This document shows, piece after piece, positions 1-9,095 of a DNA stretch of 64,000 bases. Made by a program: the position numbers and the translations under genes. This stretch comes from Macrolepiota albuminosa (Eukaryota > Basidiomycota > Agaricomycetes > Agaricales > Agaricaceae). Position 1 is the stretch's first letter, and each line of letters begins with the position of its first letter. Where the stretch lies: the NCBI GenBank assembly GCA_027475525.1, contig JAMWFC010000005.1:1670803-1734802 (forward strand). The letters are read 5' to 3'. Below the pieces are notes generated by a model. It was not told the DNA's origin. It saw only the letters and a program-made list of their open reading frames with translations, and did not search any database.

Positions 1-93
1 CATTATTTGGCGGAGGCGGCGACGGAGATTAGGGATATGATGGAGGCGGCGCGCAAGGCGGATTTGGAGCAGGAGAAAAAGGGAAAGTTGTAA
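1..93 (+). CDS. Carnitine O-acetyltransferase, 3' end (partial)
   Basis: The first 31 codons of the window read HYLAEAATEIRDMM... and stop with TAA at 91-93. They match the last 30 residues of the full CAT gene at 14234-16173 and of the truncated copy ending at 49350, including the C-terminal tail EKKGKL. The rest of the gene lies to the left of the window, so it cannot be told whether that copy is complete. The 3' flank (94-490) is also shared with the flank after 49350, so this is the left edge of a duplicated unit, not an isolated gene end. Confidence 0.8.
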   Translation, partial: HYLAEAATEIRDMMEAARKADLEQEKKGKL

Positions 94-492
94 AAAGTAG
101 ACTAATATACCATGGCTAAAAGGATAGAATTTTGAGTACACCGTTGTATTCTTCAAACTACAAGGACAAAAAAAGACCCGCACATCTTTTGCGCGGAAAC
201 ACCAATCTTAACGATTTCCTAGCGCTAGGATGGACACTCGTCAAACTTGTACGTAACCCCATCTAATCTGGTCTCCGTCATCCTTGCTTCTGCATCGGGA
301 TTTACGCAACGAGGAACAAGACTTTGTCTGTTCTTTCTGCCTATACCTCTCCATCCACCCTCCCATCGCCTGAGACTGAGACTCGTGGCAAGGCAAGGCT
401 GGGCTGGGCTGGGCCAAGGCTGGGCTAAACTAAGCTAAGCTGGTCGACGTGCCTACGTCGTTTCCTGTAATACATACACACATACATCGAGT
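94..492. other. 3' flank of CAT, duplicated elsewhere; no gene seen
   Basis: This stretch matches the sequence after the CAT pseudogene at about 49351-49806: the same start, the same run of GGCTGGGCTGGGC and AAGCTAAGCTGG words, and the same CATACATCGAGTCC end. I see no coding sequence. It ends where the 7.2 kb transposon is inserted. Confidence 0.7.
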
Positions 493-519
493 CCTCAGGC
501 CCAGTGAAAACTGGATCTG
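493..519 (+). repeat. Target duplication and left terminal inverted repeat
   Basis: Bases 493-499 are CCTCAGG, repeated at 7687-7693. The left TIR follows at 500-519. The same 20 bp occurs inverted at 7667-7686 with two mismatches. Confidence 0.75.
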
Positions 520-698
520 GAGGAATCTGGGAGGATCGGAAAATTGAGGTCGATTTCTGGCGCCTTCGGGGGGGGTGGGGGGATTTCTTGTGTAACTCTA
601 AATTTAGATATGAAACAGACACATTGTCAAAATCGCGCGTCAAGTTGTCACGGGTGATGCATCGGTGATGACACGCTCGTCCATTCACAACTTATACC

Positions 699-1218
699 AT
701 GAGCGCCTTGTCTATGCCTACTACACCAGTCAAGTCTGGGGGCCTTGCCCACAATATCTCCGTCATCGCGCACCAGAGACTGATGAAACTCATCATGCGA
801 ATCGAGGAAGATTTCGAGCGAATATCTGAGTATTTCCAGGCTGAGATCAATGACATTAAGGAGGATCTTACAGGTCTTTTAAGCTTTCGCTACTGTTGGA
901 ACATCTCAACTAATCATTACTATCCTTTTTTCAGCACATACCGAGATTGAAAAATCTACTCTCGAATACATCCAATCACTTGTTACAAACCCCTTGACTC
1001 CTCGACCAACCGATATTTTGACTCCTCGACCAACTGATATATCAACTTCCTGTGCTCTTCATACTCCGACTCAACCTCAAAAAACCACAGATACTACGAC
1101 CACAATTATCAAGTCTCCTGCGTCATCAGTCACTGAATCTGATCCCGATACCGATTCACCCAATTACAGAATGCCTGGTGTTATATATGTGTGCCCACCA
1201 GGTGTATTGCCAGCTTAG
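699..1218 (+). CDS. Transposon gene A: small Thr/Pro-rich protein
   Basis: Two-exon model: 699-873 and 935-1218, with a GT-AG intron at 874-934 ending in a strong pyrimidine tract and TTCAG. Joined, it encodes 152 residues. Residues about 20-75 look helical and charged (for example RIEEDFERISEYFQAEIND), as in a short coiled coil. The rest is rich in Thr, Pro and Ser and contains the octamer LTPRPTDI twice in a row. I do not recognise a domain. It lies 200 bp inside the left TIR and upstream of the transposase on the same strand, so it is probably an accessory protein of the element. The splice keeps frame (codon split G|CA). Confidence 0.65.
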
Positions 1219-1591
1219 AAGAAACAACAAGAGGGGCAGTGGTGTATTGAAATGAGGAGGTGGTTTTGCTGGTTAGTGCAATGGACTTTTTATGACGATA
1301 TTCTGTAAATACAAAGAATTATATGACTGTCATTATGAAATGAAGACTTTAAATTATATTCAGAGTCTTGTTTGTTAAGGACACTATAAATGCCCTGGAG
1401 TTTTAGCAAGACACGACTGACTTCATTGATAATAATGACAGGTTTTATGTTTTTAACCATTTTGAAGTCCGCCAACTTTTTCTACCATATATGGAAAGTG
1501 TTGTAGTTTATAAGTCGGAAGAAAAATTTCACACGATCAGTTTCTTCGTTATCAGTACTATCACCATCATACCACCATTGCACAATTTACT
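1219..1591. other. Intergenic spacer inside transposon; probable transposase promoter
   Basis: AT-rich, no coding signal that I can support. It separates gene A from the transposase start and presumably holds the transposase promoter; a TATA-like CACTATAAATG lies at about 1381-1391. Confidence 0.4.
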
Positions 1592-4500
1592 ATGGCTAGC
1601 TCAAAAACAACTATTTGTCACTGTGATGTCTGCCGGGGGGCTCAGGTATCTACTAGGACAGCTTGGAATCATCGTGATAGGCCAAGATACCAACCTGCTA
1701 GTCCAAAATACTCTTATTCTCGCTGGCTCCATGATTCAGAACAGTCTAAACTTGATGAGCATGAATATGATAGCTCTGAAATAAATGATGAATATAGAGC
1801 TCAGGCTTCTGGCTCACACAAACGAGCTCGCATAGTAAGTTATCATAATTCTGAACTTGATGACATGTAACAGATAATGTGATCAATATCATTGCATTGC
1901 AGAATTTTTTGAGTGAACCTGAACAGGACTTAGGCACAACTGACAACCAAACCCAACCTCATGAGACATGGGAGCCAGACTCAGAAGTTCATTTGGAGGA
2001 TGAAGATGTTGGATATCAAGGTTTTGAAGGTACTGACAATGATTCTGTATTAGGTACTTCTACTGGCAATAGTGAATCTGATGGTGAGAGCTTTACTTCT
2101 GCTGGTATGCTTGCTCAAGAGCTTATAACTGCTTGTAATACAGACATTGAGCAAAATGCACTACCTTCACTTATTCAAGAACAGGAGGAGCTCCTTGAAG
2201 CTCATGTTGAGAATTTGCGCATCAGCCAGAAATATATTCACTTAATCCAGAATGCCACTCTAGATAATGGCAAGCTTGATCTGGATACAATCAATCTTCT
2301 TCGAAATCCTACTGCAGGGCCTGTAGCTATTAAAGACCCTGATGATCAGCTTTCACTTGAGATCTTTGATTCTACCAATGCTAGCGAGTCAGTATACAAT
2401 CAATGCCGTAGTGCTATTCTTCGACGTTATCCTCAAAGCAATATGCTTACTTTTTACAATGTGAAAAAGCTAGTTGCTAATATCAGTGGCATAGTCTCAA
2501 TCACAGATGACATGTGCATAAACTCATGCCATGCTTTTACTGGTCCATTTGCTGAACTTGATGCTTGTAGTATCTGTAAAGAGTCTCGTTATGATCCTGA
2601 TCAGCTTGCTAAGCATGGCAAGAAAATACCACGACAGCAAGTTTGTACTATTCCTCTTGGCCCACAAATTCAAACATTACGTTGGACTAAGGAAGGGGCC
2701 CATAAAATGTGCTATATTGATGAAAAAATCAAAGAAGTAATTGAGCAAATAAATGGTCTTGAAGCTGATGGTGATATGATCTATGATGATATTTTCTGTG
2801 GAGAAGACTTTATTAAGTTTGCTGAACATATCAATATTACTAGTAAAGATACCTTGATATCACTGTCAATTGATGGTGTGCAACTTTACCAAAACAAGAA
2901 ATCTGATTGTTGGATTGGTATTTGGAAAATTGAAAATTATTCTCCTAAACTTCGTTTTAAGGAAAAAAATATATTTCCATGGATCACTATACCTGGCCCA
3001 AATAAACCCAAAATTATTGATTCTTATACATTTCGAGGTCTCCATCATTTATCAGCTCTTCAACATGAAAATAGTGGCCATGGTTTGAAAGTCTGGGATG
3101 CTAAAACACAAGGCTTTATTTATTCCCGTATATTATTTGCTCTTGGAACAGCTGATGCTGTTGGAATTACAGAATTGGATGGGCGTGTTGGTCACCATGG
3201 AGCACAAGGCTGTCGTCTTGGCTGTGGTATGAAAGGAAGACATAAACCAAATAGTGGGCACTACTTTGCAGCCCATCTCAAGCCAAATAATTATAATGTT
3301 CTTGATTGCAATCATCTAGATATTAATATCCGAGAGCTGCAGCCTGTTTCTATTGAGGTCTACAAAGATAATATCCGCATTCTTATGAGCTCTCAAGATC
3401 AAGCTGCATTTGAGCGTAATCGGAAAGCAACAGGCCTGAGTAAATCTAGTCTTTTGAGTGGCCTTGTTCCAGAACTTTCACTTCCTGTTCCTCATTGTTT
3501 TCCTCTTGATTTAATGCATCTGTTATCAATGAATTTACCAGAACTACTTATATCACTTTGGCGTGGTACACTAAAGCATTCAGATGATGACTATTGGCCT
3601 TGGGCTACTCTTATTGGAGATGTCTGGACTAAACATGGAAAACTTGTAGAAAATGCAACACAGTATTTTCCTTCATCTTTTCACCGAACTCCTCGAAATC
3701 CAGCAGAAAAAATATCTAGTGGTTACAAGTCAACTGAATGGTTTCTTTATATTTATGGGCTTGGTCCTGCTTTTTTTCGCATAATTCTTCCATATGCATA
3801 TTGGAAAAACTTCTGCAAGCTAGTAGCTGCAGTTCGGATTTTTGTTCAACGGCGCATTACTGGATATCAGATTGCTCAAGGACACTCTCTTATTATTCAA
3901 TTTATTGAAGAGTATGAGAACCTTTACTATCAGCGACGAGTTGACCGCCTTCAAGTATGTCGGCCATCTATACACACACTAATTCATTTAGCAAGTGAAA
4001 CACTTCGTGTAGGTCCCGGAGCATACTTTTCACAATATACTATGGAGAGAACTATTGGTAGCCTTGGAAAAGAGATTCGTCAACCTTCTAATCCATATGG
4101 TAATCTGTCTCAGCGAGCTCTACTTCGTTGTCAAATCAATGCTGTTGTCAACTCATGTCCTGAACTTGAATTTATGAAAAAGAAATCTCAACCATTAGCC
4201 AAGCCACCTTCTGATAGTTTGCCTATTCTATTGTTTCGTCGAGATAAAGTGGCCTGCCCACTCCAAAATAATGCTGAACAAATTGTGATCTCAGCCTCAT
4301 TGAATATATCTGTTGTTCGACGATGGGGCCGTGTACACTTGCCAAATGGCCAAATTGTACGCAGTATATTCAGTGATGAAAAACGTACAAGAAAAAGTCG
4401 GATTAGTAATAATGTCAAGGTAAAGCATTAGAAATATTTAAGTTATTGCAAAGCAGCTAATATTGTATAATCAAGATTTGTTTGAATGGAAGCATTACAT

Positions 4501-4835
4501 ATGCTCAAGTCCGCTTTTATTTCTATGTAAAAACTGAGAATGACTCTGCAAATGAGACAGAGAATACACATTCAGATGAAGAGTCACCAAGTCTAATTCC
4601 ATGGGCTTTGGTCTCAGTATATTCAGATCCAGATCCTACTATTTTAGAAGATTCTCATGGCACAATCTGGGCATGCCATGACAGAGGAGACAATGGCTTG
4701 CAGGCAATTTGTGCAGCTGATATAATTTCTCTTGTGTCAATGCAGCCAATGCCAGTATTTTCAAATGAGCCACAAGATCTCTGGTTTGTTGTTGAAAAGT
4801 CTAGCTTAGAGGAGGCTCAATTAGGAGTAGAATAG
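1592..4835 (+). CDS. Tnp2/Plavaka-like transposase (CACTA-related, DDE type)
   Basis: Three exons: 1592-1834, 1903-4419 and 4476-4835. Both introns (68 and 56 nt) are GT-AG and phase 0. The product is 1039 residues. The N-terminus has a short cysteine cluster (C9, C11, C14) followed by basic residues, typical of agaricomycete transposases of this class. A second Cys/His cluster lies near residues 286-305, and a His/Cys cluster (HHGAQGCRLGCG) lies in the core. The core starts at LSIDGVQLYQNKKSDCW (D405, likely first catalytic Asp); the second Asp is likely D617 in PLDLMHLL, and the acidic partner E796 in TMERTIGSLGKEIRQP. The C-terminal exon carries the EVRYFF-like and SVYSDPDPTIL segment of the family. 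It cuts and joins element ends in the nucleus. Placement in the Plavaka branch rather than plain CACTA is from recall of the family. Confidence 0.9.
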
Positions 4836-5135
4836 CATGAGCAGCTTTTTTACTGTCATTAATTCAAAGTTGTTATATATTTTATTTACTTGTCAATTGA
4901 TGCTTTGTATAAAATGAAATTGTATTTCTAACTACAAATTGATAAATAACATTAAGAGTGACATCACTTAAGAATGGAGGATCTAATATTGTATAAACAA
5001 TGGAGTCAAATTCTGGGCATGTCGAAGGATTGATGTTTGCAACTTCAATTTACTGCTGATTTGCCTTGTCACATTGTCACATGATTTTGACTTCGAATCC
5101 ATTGCTATTTCTTCTTGACTGCCACCATCGTATGC
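4836..5135. other. Transposon spacer; no gene seen
   Basis: AT-rich 300 bp between the transposase stop and the companion gene. No open frame of note and no repeat found. Confidence 0.4.
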
Positions 5136-6847
5136 ATGAATTCTAGCTGGAACTTTCTCTCTTCTCCTCATCCCCTCACTGATACATCAAATGGCTCTTC
5201 ATTATCACCAAAGAAATTCACTGTATGTTCATAAGTCCATACTATATAATAAGTGTCACTGATTTGACTTTGCTTAGGTACCCAAAGCTCCGATTGACGA
5301 CTTTAGAATGCCTGAGGTATGACTTTTTCAAAACAAGTTTCTTTGCTGATCAAATTTGCTACATATAGCCAATAAACTCATTCCATCATCCTGCCCTCAA
5401 AAATGCAACTCATCAAGATCTGATTATTGCCGGTAACAATGCATATATTCGGCTACTGGGCACATACAATGAACTGAAGGCTGAATTACGTCCTCTTCGG
5501 TATGTATATGCTTATTTGTGCAAATACATCGCTGACACTGTAAAAGTGATGAGGTGGAATACCATCGTAAACTGGCAATTCTATCTGCCTCTGCACCAAG
5601 GAATATCAGTAGTGAACATGGATCGACATCATCACATTTCTACCAGAAAGCTCCGAAAATCAAAAATCGTGAAAATTACCCGAATGTTCCATACTGGGAT
5701 AAAAGTGAATGGTTGGCTTGTATCGATAGGTCGAAGGACAGTGGGAAACATATAGATAAGCTTGGTTTCTTGACTGATGAAAATGGTGATATACTTGAAG
5801 GAAGCTACCTCCGCCAGATAACCCAAAGTGCGCATGAATTATGGAACCAACTCGACGAAAACAACGAAGCACCATTCACATGGTCCAAGAAAACAAGCAA
5901 GGCTCGTGAATTTGTCTATGAACATTTACTTTTGGACTACCCTGAATTTTCACTCGCAAACGGAAATTGGAAACTCGAATGCTTTGCGACACTTAGATAT
6001 CCTGACTGGACAAAAAAACGGGAATCAGGTGTGTTTTTTATTTACTACATTTTGTGCTTGCTTCACGTATGTTTATAGCATCGTCACATAAGCGCAAATG
6101 TAAACACTCAAGCTCACTTTATGAACGCAAGGAAAAGAGGCAAAAACATTGTCAACCACCACCTGGAGCATTAGTTATTGAAATCGATGACAATGGTGAA
6201 ACTGAAGGTAAAATCCTAGTTTCAATTTATTGCTAGCCTGATTCTATTTTGCAGAGGCCAAATCAACTACAAATCTATCTTCGCATATATCTTCATCACA
6301 GGTGCCAGCTCCCTTGCCATTGCAGGCACCGATTTCCTTGTCATCGCTTTTGTTGCACGCTCCGAATCCTACTCCATCACATGCACCAATGCCCTTGCCA
6401 TCACAGCCACCACTCATAAACCCATCGCAGGCACGTCTTCAAATTCTTCCTTATTCTCACTTTCTTACTCTATCGCAGGTGCCTATCGAAACTCCATTGT
6501 CGGTGTGTCTTCAAACTTTTTTTATTCTCACGGTCCTCATGCCATCGCAGGCACCACCTATAAACCCATCGCAGGCACGTCTTCAAAATCTTCCTTATTC
6601 TCACTTTCTTACTCTATCGCAGGTGCCTATCGAAACTCCATTGTCGGTGTGTCTTCAAACTTTTTTTATTCTCACGGTCCTCATGCCATCGCAGGCACCA
6701 CCCATAAACCCATCGCAGGCACGTCTTCAAAATCTTCCATATTCTCACTTTCTTACTCTATTGCAATATCTCTCAGTCACAAGAAACGATTTCCAAGTCC
6801 ATCGATTTATCCGCTCCACCTCGCCCATTGACAATCCGCGTTCCTAA
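5136..6847 (+). CDS. Transposon companion protein, six-exon model, function unknown
   Basis: Model: exons 5136-5222, 5278-5316, 5369-5499, 5547-6028, 6079-6207 and 6255-6847; all introns GT-AG, 46-55 nt, and the joined frame is open for 486 residues. Residues about 40-75 (GNNAYIRLLGTYNELKAELR) look like a coiled coil. The central block (ENYPNVPYWDKSEW to NGNWKLECFATLRYPDW) has the Trp/Tyr-rich signature of uncharacterised proteins that I associate with Plavaka-type elements in mushrooms. A Lys/Arg cluster follows (KRKC, RKEKRQK), likely a nuclear signal. The last exon is Pro/Ser/Gln-rich and contains a 144 bp in-frame tandem repeat. The final exon is the least certain part: a shifted frame also reads well to a stop at 6857 (RPLTIRVPNPL), so an extra intron or a frameshift is possible. 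Confidence 0.6.
6421..6765 (+). repeat. 144 bp tandem repeat, ~2.4 copies, in frame
   Basis: CCCATCGCAGGCACG starts at 6421, 6565 and 6709, giving a period of exactly 144 bp (48 codons). Units are nearly identical. Two plus-strand frames are open across the array. Each unit also contains TCGCAGG words preceded by pyrimidine tracts, which look like splice acceptors. Confidence 0.85.
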
Positions 6848-6927
6848 TCCACTGTAAGTCCGATTGCATTGCACTCAAGTATGCTATACTAAAATCGTTA
6901 AGTAAAAATATCAATATACCTTTGCCT

Positions 6928-7303
6928 ATGACGACCACTGCTCAAGACACAATATCAAATAAACCTGTCGCCACTGCCCGTGCTAAGAAATCAAATACAA
7001 AACCACTAAAAGTAAAAGAAGGATTAACATCAGCTCGGTAAGTTTGTTGGTACTTACTCTATAATAACTTCTTGAACTGTCCAGAAACATCTACGCTATC
7101 GATTATCTAAAATCACACCCAGACACAACTGAAGCCGAGTTCGTTGATGTATGGAAGGCTTGCGACGCAGAAACTAGAAAGGTAAGTTTCATATATTGTT
7201 AGATTGAGAAATTAACTTGACGATATGCTTCCAGATATACCAGGATCGTTCGAAGGAGTGTACCAAGGCCCGCAAGAAAGGAACCAAGACAACCGACGAC
7301 TGA
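6928..7303 (+). CDS. HMG-box-like small protein in transposon
   Basis: Three exons: 6928-7037, 7085-7181 and 7235-7303, GT-AG introns of 47 and 53 nt, joined length 276 nt including TGA, 91 residues. Residues 1-33 are Thr/Lys/Ala-rich and basic. Residues about 34-84 (ARNIYAIDYLKSHPD...DVWKACDAETRKIYQDRS) fit the spacing of an HMG box: an aromatic helix-1 segment, a Trp in the middle (W60), and the K-x-x-Y motif (K69-I-Y71). Such boxes bend DNA. It is the last gene before the right TIR and is co-directional with the transposase, so it may help form the transposition complex, or may be a captured host gene. The HMG assignment is by pattern and has no search behind it. Confidence 0.6.
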
Positions 7304-7666
7304 GACCTCGATCATTTTTCGACACTTTCAAACGACACTCCATGGTATGTTATGTCCTCCGTATTTGTTCTTCATTTGAAGTTTCTTATTTGCCGTCGCA
7401 ATACAAGTATTTTAGAATGCTCAGATAGACACCGTTGTATTCAGATAACTACAGATTATAAACGATGATTTCTGTACATTTTTCGAAACAGACAATCGGA
7501 TGTGTTCGGTTCGGTACAGACAAGAACAGATAACGGCAGAGAAGTGGATGCCAGTTCACAGAATTTGCCAACTCTCGTCAGAAATACCTCTGAAAATTAT
7601 AGAAAATTTCTGCGTATTCTGTGGTTATCAGCAGTGCAGAAACTCTCAGATATCATCAGACTATAT
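7304..7666. other. Right subterminal region of transposon
   Basis: No gene. It contains several TCAGA/ATCAGA words close to the right TIR (for example near 7644-7672) that could be subterminal transposase-binding repeats, as is usual for CACTA relatives. Binding is inferred. Confidence 0.4.
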
Positions 7667-7693
7667 CAGATCCCGTTCTCACTGGGCCTCAGG
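7667..7693 (-). repeat. Right terminal inverted repeat and target duplication
   Basis: Reverse complement of 7667-7686 matches the left TIR at 18 of 20 positions. The second CCTCAGG follows at 7687-7693, after which the sequence resumes the CTCTGCC... flank seen at about 49815. Confidence 0.75.
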
Positions 7694-8270
7694 CCCTCTG
7701 CCCACACACCGACGACTTATCTCGCGCGTTTTCACAACACCTTTTACTTCGTGCCAACATGCCCGCTCTGACGAGGTCCTTAACGGCCTGCCTCTGCAAG
7801 CTCGCTCGCATCGCATCCAAATGATACACAAGGCTTTTGGGGCGCCGAGAGCCACCCTTGCAGAATCAAGTAACACCCACACACATCTCCATATTCGAAT
7901 CATCACAATCTCCTCAAAAAGTCCAAGCACAACTTTGCATTCCCGGGCCTCTCCCCACCCTCACTTGCTCTACCCGCAGAGCCCGGCCGGCATGTACTTC
8001 CCACTGCCCATTATCAAACGCATATTTCTCATTCACGTTGGAACGAACCCTTGGGAGGTGGGTGGGTACACCTTGGGACGTTGTGAGATGAGGTGGGGTT
8101 GTTAGTAGGTAGTTGCAAGGACAAGGATGTAAGAAGGGGCTCAGCGGCAACAGCAGCAGCAGCAGCACTTGTACATGAGGAAAAATGGAAACTTGGAGAC
8201 GGAGCAAGTCATTCTGAAATGCTTGCCCGCGTTGGACTGGACACCTTTGCCACCACAAACCACGACGTGG
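7694..8270 (+). repeat. Repeated module M, upstream half
   Basis: Matches about 49815-50375 and, more distantly, 13310-13830, 16420-16690, 27715-28360 and 55360-55860. Each copy contains a reading frame starting ATG-CTC/CCC-GCT-CT with LTRS-TACL-KLARI, broken in different places in different copies, followed by KFVLE/WQVGYSLV-like text in the 27-28 kb copy. This looks like the remains of a gene with a mitochondrial-type N-terminus, but I cannot name it. No copy has an intact frame. Confidence 0.5.
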
Positions 8271-8690
8271 TGTCGAAGCCCCTCACTTAGGCTTTGTTTC
8301 CTGGATCTGCCTCACATTTTCGATGTCGGAGCACGAGTGAGTCATCTTCATCTCACCCTTTTTTGACCCAGAAATAAGTACAAGGATCGGCGATCTCGAC
8401 CAGGGAGCCACGGAGAGCTCAATGAGGAGATAATTGAAAAATGGTGGTGCGTGGGTGATGTAAGAAATCGGATTGGGATGTAGTGACCATGAGTGAGTTA
8501 TTACAGCCTCTCATCCTCCCCCTTTTTTGATTGTTCCACAAGTTTGACTCTTTGACCTCGAAACAGGTATAGGAATCAGCAATCTCGGCCAGGGAGCCAC
8601 GTAGACCTCAACGAGGAGATAATTGAAAAATGGTGGTGCATGGGTGATGTAAGAAATCAGATTGGGATGTAGTTGGGCAGTGATGAAAAA
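8270..8690 (+). repeat. Module M, downstream half, present twice in tandem
   Basis: A unit of about 200-250 bp occurs twice here: GAGTGAGTTAT/GAGTCATC, then a pyrimidine tract ending CCCTTTTTTGA, then GAAACAGGTA/GAAATAAGTA, then ACCAGGGAGCCACG and GAGGAGATAATTGAAAAATGG. The same unit occurs singly at about 13820-14060, 16695-16850, 20650-20905, 28360-28565 and 55850-56115, and as a pair at 50375-50790. It has an intron-like layout (GTGAGT...CAGG). Confidence 0.75.
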
Positions 8691-9095
8691 TTGTATGGTT
8701 TAACCATGTTCTTTACTTGTTCATGTCTGTAACATTTTGCCTCAAATGGGACCCATTGACTGTTCCATCTACCTATTGTTTCTCTTGTGATGATTATTCA
8801 TTCACTCACACAGTCCAATGCACTAGCTCTTCACAGATCACTATTTGAATTTTCACTCATTTTCTTCTAAAATGTTGGAATAGAATAATTGATAGTACTT
8901 CTAAGCTTATGTGTTGTCCTACTCAGTATGAATTGCTTGAACAATTCTTGAGCAGATAGATATACTTGGAAGAATGCTCTGAAATGTACAGCATGCTTGA
9001 AAGATAAATATTAAATTATGGTAGTGTCTATTCATGTGACTACACAAATCTACAATTTACTCTTGACCATATCCAGGTCAAGGGCAGTATGCTGT
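8691..9095. other. 3' flank of ANK gene copy 1; no gene seen
   Basis: AT-rich sequence nearly identical to 50790-51189. It is the downstream flank of the minus-strand ANK gene and probably contains its polyadenylation region. Confidence 0.5.

Larger units (their letters stand above)
500..7686 (+). mobile_element. Plavaka/Tnp2-type DNA transposon, ~7.19 kb, four genes
   Basis: The termini are imperfect inverted repeats. The left end reads CCCAGTGAAAACTGGATCTG and the reverse complement of the right end reads CCCAGTGAGAACGGGATCTG (18 of 20 match). The element is flanked by CCTCAGG on both sides (493-499 and 7687-7693). The paralogous segment at about 49799-49825 reads straight through this site (GAGTCCTCGGGCCCTCTGCC), giving an unoccupied target. 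Because the flank is palindromic, the exact duplication length is ambiguous: 7 bp (CCTCAGG), 5 bp (CTCAG) or 3 bp (TCA) all fit with a shifted boundary. Inside are four spliced genes, all on the plus strand, in the order small Thr/Pro protein, transposase, companion protein, HMG-like protein. All splice junctions I tested keep frame and the transposase has no stop, so the element may be recently active. Confidence 0.85.
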
